This document shows positions 1 through 5,458 of a DNA stretch of 5,458 nt, piece by piece (position 1 is the stretch's first letter; each line of letters opens with the position of its first letter). Made by a program: the position numbers and the translations under genes. Source of the DNA: Candidatus Sulfotelmatobacter sp. (GTDB taxonomy: Bacteria > Acidobacteriota > Terriglobia > Terriglobales > Acidobacteriaceae); assembly GCA_030049565.1 (NCBI GenBank), contig JASIKQ010000099.1, forward strand, positions 1 to 5,458. The letters run 5' to 3'. The notes under the pieces are model-generated. The model searched no databases, was not told where the DNA came from, and worked only from the letters and a program-made list of their open reading frames with translations.

Positions 1-21
1 ATCCGGAGGCGAGGTAGATGC

Positions 22-990
22 TTAGCTGGAAACCCGACGCAGGCCATCCTGCGCAGGCCGAAAGTCATGAGCCAGCGCCAGCGCGGCGCGATATTGGTCC
101 GCGGCTCCGGCACGGTCTCCCTGCTTTTCCAGCAACTCGCCCAGCAGGCAGTGCGCCTTGAAGGCAGGAACTTCTTCTTCTTCGCTTCCGGGGTTGAGGT
201 AGCGCTGCACCAGGCGGATGGCAAGAGGAAAATCGCGCCCTGTCCGCAGCAACATGCCGGCCCCATCGACGAGCGCGGCGGAATGATCGAGAGAGCTCGA
301 TTCTAACCTTGTCAAAGCCTGCTCCATTTCGTCGAAGCGGTTATTGCGACGGTAGAAGCCGGCAAGATTCAGCCAGGCGCGCGCGCCACCGTGGCTGGCC
401 TCGACGGCGGCACGGTAATCGCGTTCCGCGGCATCGGTGTCATTATTTTTTTCGTCTAGGCGGGCCTTCACCCAATCGGACGCTGCGGGATTCAGGCGAG
501 CGATGCTCTCGGCCTGGGCGCGGGCTTTATCTTTACCACCGCCCACGACGCCGGGAGCCTCTATATAGAACTCGGCAAGATCGGTGCGCGCCTGCCAATT
601 ATTGGGATCAAGCTGAACCGCGCGCTCGAGCTCGACGCGAACTTTTTTGGCCAGTCCGGCGGCACTGAAAAAACCGGTGTGCTCAGCCTTCTTGCCGTAA
701 ATGCGGCCGAGCCAGAGATGATACATGCCGCTGACAGGCGCGAGTGAGACCGCGTTCTGGCACGCGGAAATTCCAGCATCCCATGCGCCCAGCTCGTAAT
801 AAGCGCGGCAGAGCAGGTTGTAGTTTTCCGCCGTTGGGGCGCTGCGGATTTGCTCTTGCAGCGATTGCACGGCCTGATCGGCGCGGCCGGAGGCAACGAG
901 TATTTGCGGCGTTTCGGCCCCCATGGCAAGCGGGAATGCCCACCATAAAAACAAAAACGAAAATAAGAACGAAGTAATCAACTTCTTCAT
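22..990 (-). CDS. Secreted/periplasmic tetratricopeptide-repeat protein
   Basis: This 322-residue protein is probably a periplasmic scaffold that holds partner proteins through TPR helices; no enzymatic domain is visible. Residues 1-24 form a clear signal peptide: a Lys-Lys start, a hydrophobic core rich in Phe, Leu and Trp, and a likely signal peptidase I site after A-M-G before AETPQ. No lipobox cysteine is present. TPR-like helical pairs are recognisable at about 31-64, 56-89 (YNLLCRAYYELGAWDAGISA), 117-147 (LERAVQLDPNNWQARTDLAE), 183-230 and 274-308 (LLGELLEKQGDRAGAADQYR). The segment EAPGVVGGGKDKARAQA (144-160) breaks the TPR pattern with a Gly-rich loop. The ATG lies 2 bases after the stop codon of the upstream adaptor gene, with AGGTGG (minus strand, 1006-1001) 10 bases before it, so the two are almost certainly cotranscribed and translationally coupled. 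The partner and exact role are unknown. TPR assignment is confident; function is not. Confidence 0.85.
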   Translation of the reverse strand: MKKLITSFLFSFLFLWWAFPLAMGAETPQILVASGRADQAVQSLQEQIRSAPTAENYNLLCRAYYELGAWDAGISACQNAVSLAPVSGMYHLWLGRIYGKKAEHTGFFSAAGLAKKVRVELERAVQLDPNNWQARTDLAEFYIEAPGVVGGGKDKARAQAESIARLNPAASDWVKARLDEKNNDTDAAERDYRAAVEASHGGARAWLNLAGFYRRNNRFDEMEQALTRLESSSLDHSAALVDGAGMLLRTGRDFPLAIRLVQRYLNPGSEEEEVPAFKAHCLLGELLEKQGDRAGAADQYRAALALAHDFRPAQDGLRRVSS

Positions 991-992
991 GA

Positions 993-2243
993 TTAAGGGA
1001 CCACCTGAACGCGTGCGCCGTCAGTCATAGGCTTGGATTCGGCCGGGGCCAGGGCCACCACAGCATTTTCCGGAAGGCCGGAAGTGACTTCGACCCGCGT
1101 GAGATTTTGCAAAGAGATTTCTATTGTACGCCGTTCGAGCCTGTCATTAACAACCTGATAAACATAGGGGGTGGTGTCATCCATGCGAACCGCTTCCCGC
1201 GAAACCGTGAGAACACCGTTATGTTCGGCGGTAATGATGGCGACGCCGACGTTAACGTTGGGCAACAAGCGCCGATCGTGATTGTCGACGGTGCAGGTGA
1301 CCTCGCCCACATTGCGCGAACTGCGCAATTTGACGGTGGAAGGGACAGTGCTGACCGTGCCGTTCCAGATGCGCGAAGGCAGCGCATCCCAGGTGACTTC
1401 AATTTTCTGTCCGATGGCGAGGCGGCCGATATCGGGTTCATCGACGAAGGTTCGCACCAGCATTTTCGAGAGATCGCCTTCCTGTAGTAGTAAGTCTCCG
1501 GTTTGGACGTAGGCTCCCTGTTTGACCGGAACCGCATAGACGATGCCGTCAAAGGGGGCGCGCACACCAGATTTGCGCAGTGCGTCTTCGGCGGCGTCAT
1601 AGGCGGCCTGGGCCTCCGCGGCTTGCGCCTGCACTTTGGCGACCTCCGGCTGCGAGTAGCGGTCTTTTTGCTTTTGCTGCAACAAGGTGTAATCGGCTTG
1701 CGCGCGTTCTACATTATCTTCCGCCTGCTTGACTTCGCCGGCCGAGGCCGCCCCTTGCTGCTGCAAGCGGCGGAGAGCCTCCAGATTCCGCTGCGCTGTA
1801 TTGAGCGCGGTTCGGCCTTTGGCTAATTGCGCATCCAGCGTGAGCATCTCTTCGCGGGTGCCGCCGGTCGTCAGTTCAGATTGTTCGGACTGCGCAGCCT
1901 TGATTTGCGCCTGCGCGCGAGCCGCCTGGCTACGCAGATCAGCGTCATCGAGCTGCAGCAACAATTGCCCCTGACGCACATGATCGCCTTCTTTTACCAG
2001 CAAACGCTCTACCGTAGTTGCGGCGGGGGAGTGCGCCTCGAAATTGCGAATGGGCTCAACTTTGCCGTTGGTCGAAATCAGGCTGCGAATCGGTCCGCGC
2101 TCGACGGTTGTGACATGGACTTTCAATGGGCCGGGGCGGGTGAAAATGGGAATCACCGCCAACGCGGCCAGGATTCCGACCGCAACCCAGGTGCGGGGCT
2201 TGCGGAGCGCAGGGCGTCCATTCGAATTGTGATTTGCGGGCAA
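993..2243 (-). CDS. HlyD/MacA-family efflux periplasmic adaptor (membrane fusion protein)
   Basis: This 416-residue protein is a periplasmic adaptor linking an inner-membrane exporter (ABC MacB-like or RND) to an outer-membrane channel. Domains in order: short cytoplasmic N-terminus; one membrane helix at about 18-36 (WVAVGILAALAVIPIF); first half of the biotinyl-lipoyl fold at about 68-100 (LLVKEGDHVRQGQLLLQLDD); a long Ala/Gln/Glu-rich coiled-coil hairpin at about 101-222; second lipoyl half at 226-257 with the typical RAPFDGIVYAVPVKQGAYV; a beta-barrel at about 260-340 including VDEPDIGRLAIGQKIEV; and a membrane-proximal domain to the end. All parts expected of the family are present and the length is usual. 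The start is TTG (2243-2241); no ATG or GTG lies nearby in frame, and a CTG five codons upstream is an alternative. It is the first gene of a leftward operon with the TPR gene. No exporter is in the window, so the substrate cannot be assigned. Confidence 0.9.
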   Translation of the reverse strand: MPANHNSNGRPALRKPRTWVAVGILAALAVIPIFTRPGPLKVHVTTVERGPIRSLISTNGKVEPIRNFEAHSPAATTVERLLVKEGDHVRQGQLLLQLDDADLRSQAARAQAQIKAAQSEQSELTTGGTREEMLTLDAQLAKGRTALNTAQRNLEALRRLQQQGAASAGEVKQAEDNVERAQADYTLLQQKQKDRYSQPEVAKVQAQAAEAQAAYDAAEDALRKSGVRAPFDGIVYAVPVKQGAYVQTGDLLLQEGDLSKMLVRTFVDEPDIGRLAIGQKIEVTWDALPSRIWNGTVSTVPSTVKLRSSRNVGEVTCTVDNHDRRLLPNVNVGVAIITAEHNGVLTVSREAVRMDDTTPYVYQVVNDRLERRTIEISLQNLTRVEVTSGLPENAVVALAPAESKPMTDGARVQVVP

Positions 2244-2285
2244 GCTGTTTTCTTTCAGCGCGCGGCGAGGACAACTGTAAGGATT

Positions 2286-2294
2286 AATTTACCA
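2286..2294 (-). promoter_or_regulatory. Possible extended -10 for the adaptor-TPR operon
   Basis: On the minus strand TGGTAAATT reads as an extended -10 (TGn followed by TAAATT, four of six matches to TATAAT). It lies about 42 bases upstream of the TTG start of the adaptor gene, predicting a leader of roughly 35 bases. No clear -35 box was seen. This is pattern matching only, and other AT-rich words in 2280-2300 could serve instead. Confidence 0.25.
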
Positions 2295-2423
2295 CTTAGA
2301 TAAGTCCCGGGAGAACGCCGTCCGTCTGAGCCGTTACACACTTGGATGCGGGGAGCAGGAGGAGGATGCGCTTTCTGACTCGCCGGGAGGTGGTTTCACG
2401 GCGATGTGTGCCTTCCCCAGCCG

Positions 2424-2429
2424 CTACAA
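2424..2429 (+). promoter_or_regulatory. Probable -10 box of queF (leaderless-type spacing)
   Basis: TACAAT (five of six matches to TATAAT) ends 7 bases before the ATG at 2437. Transcription normally begins about 6-8 bases after the -10 box, so the mRNA would begin at or next to the start codon. No recognisable -35 element stands at the usual distance upstream. The box argues for ATG 2437 over ATG 2404, which lies upstream of it. Confidence 0.45.
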
Positions 2430-2436
2430 TATTCCC

Positions 2437-2853
2437 ATGCCCAAAACGCCACGCTATACTCCCGAGCACGCCGCTGCGGGTCTCGACGCCAAATTTCCCC
2501 AGATCGAAACCTGGCCCAATCGGTTTCCGGGGTATGAGATTGTGATCGATGATCCTGAGTTCACCTCGGTGTGCCCAAAGACGGGGCTGCCCGACTTTGG
2601 CGTGATTACTCTCCGCTATCAGCCGGATAAAGTGTGCCTGGAGCTGAAATCGTATAAAGAGTATCTGCAAAGCTACCGCAATCTGGGAATTTTTCAGGAG
2701 AATGTTGTGAACCGCGTACTGGGAGATGTAGTGCGATGGGCGAAGCCCGTATGGGCGGAAGTGAAAGGTGAGTTTCGCCCCCGCGGGGGCATTTCGACGA
2801 CAATCGTGGCGCGCTGGCCGAGGAGCGAAAAGCAGAGGCCATCACGATCCTGA
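2437..2853 (+). CDS. queF: NADPH-dependent preQ0 (7-cyano-7-deazaguanine) reductase, QueF type I
   Basis: QueF reduces the nitrile of preQ0 to the aminomethyl group of preQ1 with two NADPH, a cytoplasmic step in making queuosine for tRNA wobble positions. The 138-residue protein has the T-fold single-domain length of the Bacillus-like (unimodular) enzymes rather than the two-domain E. coli type. Visible motifs: SVCPKTGLPDFG (44-55), with nucleophile Cys46 and acid Asp53; the family signature ELKSYKEY (69-76), matching E(S/L)K(S/A)xK; and NLGIFQENVVNRVL (82-95), with substrate-binding Glu88. The residue before that Glu is Gln, where B. subtilis QueF has His; I believe the family tolerates this. 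The chosen ATG at 2437 begins MPKTPRYTPEH, as I recall for homologues. ATG 2404, preceded by GGGAGGT at a long 12-base spacing, would add 11 residues. The last eight or so residues (EKQRPSRS) are a variable polar tail. No other queuosine gene (queC, queD, queE, tgt) is in the window. Confidence 0.93.
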   Translation: MPKTPRYTPEHAAAGLDAKFPQIETWPNRFPGYEIVIDDPEFTSVCPKTGLPDFGVITLRYQPDKVCLELKSYKEYLQSYRNLGIFQENVVNRVLGDVVRWAKPVWAEVKGEFRPRGGISTTIVARWPRSEKQRPSRS

Positions 2854-2864
2854 TTTGATCCTCA

Positions 2865-2873
2865 TGCTATATT
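2865..2873 (+). promoter_or_regulatory. Extended -10 promoter of the MFS gene
   Basis: TGCTATATT is a TGn-extended -10 (TATATT, five of six matches to TATAAT). It ends 10 bases before the GTG start, so transcription would begin around 2880 and leave a leader of only a few bases. An extended -10 can act without a strong -35, and none is evident. It falls in the 30-base gap after queF, which suggests the transporter has its own promoter. Confidence 0.45.
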
Positions 2874-2883
2874 CGCTCGACCT

Positions 2884-4125
2884 GTGGCTACGGCGAAATC
2901 TTACCCCTACGCGGCACTGATTCTTCTGACCGCGCTCAATCTGCTGAATTATGTCGACCGCTCCGTGCTGTTTGCAGTGCAGCCGCTGGTGCAGAGCGAA
3001 TTTCGCTTGAGCAACGCCCAGGTCGGCTACCTCACCAGCGCCTTCTTGCTCTTCTACATGGTTGCGGCACCATTCGTCGGCCCGCTGGCGGACCGCTTTT
3101 CGCGCAAGCGAATCATCGTATCCGGGGCAATTTTCTGGAGCGCGCTCACGCTGCTTACCGCGGTCACGCACACTTATAGCGAACTCCTCATTCGCCACAC
3201 ACTGGTTGGCATCGGCGAGGCGACATTCGTCACGATTGCTCCCACGTTTGTGGCCGACTTGTTTCCAGAAGAGCAGCGGGGACGGATTCTTGGCGTTTTT
3301 TATCTGGCGATTCCGGTGGGTACGGCTGCGGGATATTTGCTGGGCGGACATCTCAGCCCGCATTTTGGATGGCGATTTCCCTTCTATGTAGCGGCAGCGC
3401 CCGGATTCTTGCTTGCGCTTACCGTGCTGTTTTTGCCCGAGCCAGAGCGCGGACATTTCGACTTGCTCCAAGAGACGCCGGAGCGCGCCACGCTCATCGG
3501 TATGGCGCGAAATCCGGCATTCTGGAGCGCGACTCTGGGCATGGCCATGATGACCTTTGCCTTGGGCGGGATTCAGGTATGGATGCCCACTTTCTTGTCA
3601 CGCGCGCGGGGGTATTCGCTGGAATCGGCGAATTTTATGTTTGGGATCATCGTCGTTGTGGATGGAATTCTGGCGTCGCTGGCGGGAGGATGGCTGGGCG
3701 ATTATCTGCTGCCGAAGATGAAAGGCGCGTATTACTTTGTTTCCGCGGCCAGCATGGCAGTGGGAGTGCCGCTCATGATTGTGGCGCTGTTTTGGCGCGG
3801 GCCCGTGATGATGCCGGCGATCGCCATGGCGGCGTTTTTTTTGCTGCTAAATACTTCCCCGCTGAACGCAGCCGTGCTCAATAGCGTGGGCGCGCACATC
3901 CGCGCGACGGCCTTTGCCGTCAGTCTTTTTGTTTATCACTTGTTGGGCGATGTCCCTTCGCCGACGCTGATGGGCTATGTAGCGGATAAGCGCACCCTGC
4001 AAACGGCTTTCATTCTTCCCGTGATCGCCATGGTGCTCTCCTCTGCCATACTGTTTTATGGGATGAAGTTCGCGCCGGATATGCGAATCGAGGATTCGAG
4101 TCGCGGAAACGGCGCAAGAACCTAA
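2884..4125 (+). CDS. Major facilitator superfamily transporter, Spinster (Spns)-like
   Basis: This 413-residue protein is a 12-helix inner-membrane secondary transporter. NYVDR in helix 1 (22-26), the helix 2-3 loop motif A GPLADRFSRKR (66-76), LVGIGEATFVTIAPTFVADL (107-126), EEQRGR (129-134), the helix 5 glycine motif GTAAGYLLGGHL (146-157) and the late motif HLLGDVPSPTLMGYVAD (352-368) together match the Spinster-like group. A degenerate second motif A, GGWLGDYL (268-275), marks the second half. Animal members move sphingosine-1-phosphate or lysophospholipids; bacterial members are mostly uncharacterised, so the substrate here is unknown, with lipids or organic anions possible. The GTG at 2884 is the only plausible start: the frame is open back to the queF TGA but has no ATG, GTG or TTG there. 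There is no Shine-Dalgarno sequence, fitting a nearly leaderless message. Family placement is confident; subgroup is moderately so. Confidence 0.9.
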   Translation: MATAKSYPYAALILLTALNLLNYVDRSVLFAVQPLVQSEFRLSNAQVGYLTSAFLLFYMVAAPFVGPLADRFSRKRIIVSGAIFWSALTLLTAVTHTYSELLIRHTLVGIGEATFVTIAPTFVADLFPEEQRGRILGVFYLAIPVGTAAGYLLGGHLSPHFGWRFPFYVAAAPGFLLALTVLFLPEPERGHFDLLQETPERATLIGMARNPAFWSATLGMAMMTFALGGIQVWMPTFLSRARGYSLESANFMFGIIVVVDGILASLAGGWLGDYLLPKMKGAYYFVSAASMAVGVPLMIVALFWRGPVMMPAIAMAAFFLLLNTSPLNAAVLNSVGAHIRATAFAVSLFVYHLLGDVPSPTLMGYVADKRTLQTAFILPVIAMVLSSAILFYGMKFAPDMRIEDSSRGNGART

Positions 4126-4156
4126 CAACAACCTCAATCACGAAGGATTCTTGCGC
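4112..4156 (+). repeat. Inverted repeat over the MFS stop codon (possible atypical terminator or 3' hairpin)
   Basis: GCGCAAGAACCT (4112-4123) pairs with AGGATTCTTGCGC (4144-4156): nine continuous base pairs, a one-base bulge, then three more pairs, around a 20-base loop. The left arm covers the last codons and the first base of the transporter's TAA. No run of T follows the right arm, so it is not a standard intrinsic terminator. It could stabilise the mRNA end or assist Rho-dependent ending. Confidence 0.45.
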
Positions 4157-4160
4157 GCGA

Positions 4161-4233
4161 GGCTGGTTTCCGGCTTCTAGTTTCCATTTTCAGTGCTGCT
4201 GCAAACTAGAAACCTGAAAGGGGAAACTGTTTC
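4161..4233 (+). repeat. GTTTC/GAAAC inverted-repeat cluster with two competing stems
   Basis: Left side: GGCTGGTTTCC (4161-4171), then GGCTTCTAGTTTCC (4172-4185). Stem A: TTCTAGTTT (4175-4183) pairs perfectly with AAACTAGAA (4203-4211). Stem B: AGTTTCCATTTTCAG (4179-4193) pairs with CTGAAAGGGGAAACT (4214-4228) at 13 of 15 positions. The two share 4179-4183 and cannot form together. A small palindrome, GAAAC-T-GTTTC, spans 4223-4233. AAGGGG, the only purine-rich ribosome-site-like stretch ahead of the glycosyltransferase, lies inside the right arm of stem B. The arrangement may be an intergenic repeat element or a leader that controls translation; neither is proved. Confidence 0.5.
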
Positions 4234-4243
4234 ACACACCGGA

Positions 4244-5440
4244 ATGCATTACTTTTATTGGATTACGGGCACAATTCTCGCTCTGGCGTGGTTTTCGCGA
4301 ATTGTCGACGCCGCGATCGGAATGCCGAGCGTGGCCGATATTTCGATGCCCGACTGGGATCTTAATCCCGTCTCAGCCTCCGGCAATCCCCAAGTTTCGA
4401 TCATCGTTCCGGCGCGCAATGAGGAAGCCGATATCGAACAAACGCTGACTCGCTTGCTCGAACTCGACTACGACAATTATGAAGTCATCGCCGTGGATGA
4501 CCGGTCGATCGACAAGACGGGCGAGATCATGGATGAGTTTGAGAAATCCCGCTTGTCGCAGGTGCAGCAAGCAACCAAGCGTCCGTCGCTCAAAATAATT
4601 CATCATCGCGAGCTGCCTTCCGGCTGGCTGGGCAAAACTCATGCAATGTGGACGGCCGCGAATGAGGCCGCTGGCGAGTGGCTCTTATTTACTGATGCCG
4701 ACGTTTTGTTCAAGCGGGACTCGGTGCGGCGCGCGCTCGCTTATGCCGAAGCGTCGAAGGTCGATCATCTGGTGCTGTTTCCGCAGATGATCATGAAAAC
4801 GCCGGGAGAGTGCATGATGATTGCGTTCTTCCAGACCATGTTTGTCTTCGGCCACAGGCCCTGGAAAGTGGCGGATCCGAAGTCGCGCGACCATATGGGA
4901 GTGGGGGCTTTCAATTTAATTCGGCGTAGCGTTTATGAAGCGGTGGGCACCTATGCGGCGCTGCGTATGGAAGTGCTCGACGATATGAAACTGGGCAAGC
5001 TAGTGAAGAATGCAGGCTTCGTGCAGCGCAACGTCTTTGGCGCAGACTTGATTTCGATTCGCTGGGCGCTCGGAGCCATTGGGGTGGTAAACAATTTGAC
5101 GAAGAATTTTTTCGCCGTGCTTTCCTTTCAGTGGTGGCGAACCCTGATTTCCGCCTTTGGCTTGGCCTTTCTGAACCTGCTGCCCTTTCTAGGCATATGG
5201 CTGGCACATGGATGGGCGCGTTTGCCCTATGCCATTGCCCTGGCTTCGATGTTTTCGATTTATGTTGGTATGTCGTGGCATTCGAAAGTTCCGGCCTATT
5301 ACTTCGTGCTGCATCCGGTGGGTACGAGCCTGTTTGTCTACACGCTGCTGCGCTCCATGTTTCACACGCTTCTCAATGATGGCATTGAGTGGCGAGGGAC
5401 GAGATACGCGTTGGAGGAGCTTAAAAGAGGAATGGTGTGA
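4244..5440 (+). CDS. Membrane-anchored family 2 glycosyltransferase (HpnB/CrtQ-like)
   Basis: This 398-residue enzyme should transfer a sugar from a nucleotide donor to a lipid or envelope acceptor at the inner face of the membrane. An N-terminal membrane helix (about 3-26) precedes a GT-A domain at about 50-270: VSIIVPARNEEADIE (51-65), VDDRS (84-88), LPSGWLGKTHAMW (124-136), the metal-binding FTDADV (149-154), MGVGAF (218-223) and the likely catalytic-base motif EVLDDMKLG (243-251). Three hydrophobic segments follow at about 301-320, 327-345 and 351-370, then a C-terminal IEWRGTRYAL (381-390). The GWLGK and DAD spacing and the WRG ending recall hopanoid-associated HpnB and carotenoid CrtQ-like enzymes; the true acceptor is unknown. 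The start is uncertain. ATG 4244 begins directly at the membrane helix. GTG 4193 would add 17 polar residues but sits inside an inverted repeat without a ribosome site. Neither has a well-spaced Shine-Dalgarno sequence. Confidence 0.88.
   Translation: MHYFYWITGTILALAWFSRIVDAAIGMPSVADISMPDWDLNPVSASGNPQVSIIVPARNEEADIEQTLTRLLELDYDNYEVIAVDDRSIDKTGEIMDEFEKSRLSQVQQATKRPSLKIIHHRELPSGWLGKTHAMWTAANEAAGEWLLFTDADVLFKRDSVRRALAYAEASKVDHLVLFPQMIMKTPGECMMIAFFQTMFVFGHRPWKVADPKSRDHMGVGAFNLIRRSVYEAVGTYAALRMEVLDDMKLGKLVKNAGFVQRNVFGADLISIRWALGAIGVVNNLTKNFFAVLSFQWWRTLISAFGLAFLNLLPFLGIWLAHGWARLPYAIALASMFSIYVGMSWHSKVPAYYFVLHPVGTSLFVYTLLRSMFHTLLNDGIEWRGTRYALEELKRGMV
5426..5431 (+). promoter_or_regulatory. Shine-Dalgarno for the next gene
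   Basis: AGAGGA lies within the last codons of the glycosyltransferase, 5 bases before the GTG at 5437. This is the best-placed ribosome site on the plus strand in the window. Confidence 0.45.
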
Positions 5441-5458
5441 CCAGGTGCAGGATCGATC
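5437..5458 (+). CDS. Possible start of a downstream gene, cut by the window edge
   Basis: A GTG at 5437-5439 overlaps the glycosyltransferase TGA in a four-base GTGA arrangement typical of translationally coupled operons. It has a well-spaced AGAGGA ahead of it. Only seven codons (MTRCRID) are visible and remain open to the window end, so no product can be named. Confidence 0.35.

Noticed and set aside
309..668. 119-residue plus-strand frame opposite the TPR gene
   Set aside because: Arg-rich composition with no domain; it is antisense to a gene with a signal peptide and clear TPRs.
1827..2303. 158-residue plus-strand frame opposite the adaptor gene
   Set aside because: It is antisense to the coiled-coil and lipoyl coding region, and its open length reflects the biased codons of that strand.
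2244..2436. A preQ1 riboswitch ahead of queF
   Set aside because: No preQ1-type small hairpin with an A-rich tail was recognised, and the -10 box next to the ATG leaves no room for a leader.
2342..2545. Short plus-strand frame with a GGAGGAGG directly before an internal ATG at 2366
   Set aside because: The Shine-Dalgarno-like stretch abuts the ATG with no spacing, the frame overlaps queF out of phase, and the product (Arg- and Pro-rich) looks like a shadow.
2842..3471. Long 209-residue open frame on the minus strand, antisense to the MFS gene
   Set aside because: It mirrors the transporter's codon pattern, has a low-complexity polar composition with no recognisable domain, and lies wholly opposite a convincing gene.
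4112..4156. Standard Rho-independent terminator after the MFS gene
   Set aside because: The stem is real but has a 20-base loop and no following T-tract, so it is listed only as an inverted repeat.
4193..4243. GTG 4193 as the glycosyltransferase start
   Set aside because: It has no ribosome site, lies in an arm of the inverted repeat, and adds 17 polar residues ahead of a membrane helix that begins naturally at ATG 4244. It is not excluded.

Overview
The window comes from a moderately GC-rich Gram-negative-type bacterial chromosome. A short one-domain QueF, an inner-membrane HlyD-type adaptor followed by a secreted TPR protein, -10-like boxes placed almost against start codons, and the style of the proteins all recall Acidobacteriota of the Terriglobales/Koribacter kind. 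That placement is an inference from memory of the families, not the result of a search. Five complete protein genes fill almost the whole window. No rRNA, tRNA, CRISPR array, insertion sequence, phage gene or origin was seen.

Left block (minus strand, 22-2243): a two-gene operon transcribed leftward. A TTG-started membrane-fusion (HlyD/MacA-type) adaptor comes first. Two bases after its stop codon begins a signal-peptide-bearing TPR protein. The adaptor should bridge an inner-membrane exporter (ABC or RND) to the outer membrane, but no transporter gene lies in the window. If one exists it is beyond the left edge or elsewhere. The 193 bases between the adaptor and queF (2244-2436) hold the divergent start regions of both directions.

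Right block (plus strand, 2437-5440): queF, the NADPH-dependent preQ0 reductase of queuosine tRNA modification; a 12-helix major facilitator transporter resembling the Spinster (Spns) group; and a membrane-anchored family 2 glycosyltransferase. queF and the transporter each have a TATAAT-like box only 7-10 bases before the start codon and no convincing Shine-Dalgarno sequence, so they may be transcribed separately as leaderless or nearly leaderless mRNAs. The interval between transporter and glycosyltransferase (4126-4243) is rich in inverted repeats: one hairpin wraps the transporter stop codon, and a GTTTC/GAAAC cluster can form two mutually exclusive stems. The glycosyltransferase stop overlaps, in a GTGA arrangement, a well-placed GTG start that runs off the right edge, so the operon probably continues.

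The genes do not form one obvious pathway. queF is housekeeping tRNA modification. The adaptor/TPR pair, the transporter and the glycosyltransferase are envelope or export functions with unknown substrates. I see no convincing new defence or mobile system here. The most interesting features are the regulatory architecture (near-leaderless starts, competing hairpins) and the unassigned envelope genes.
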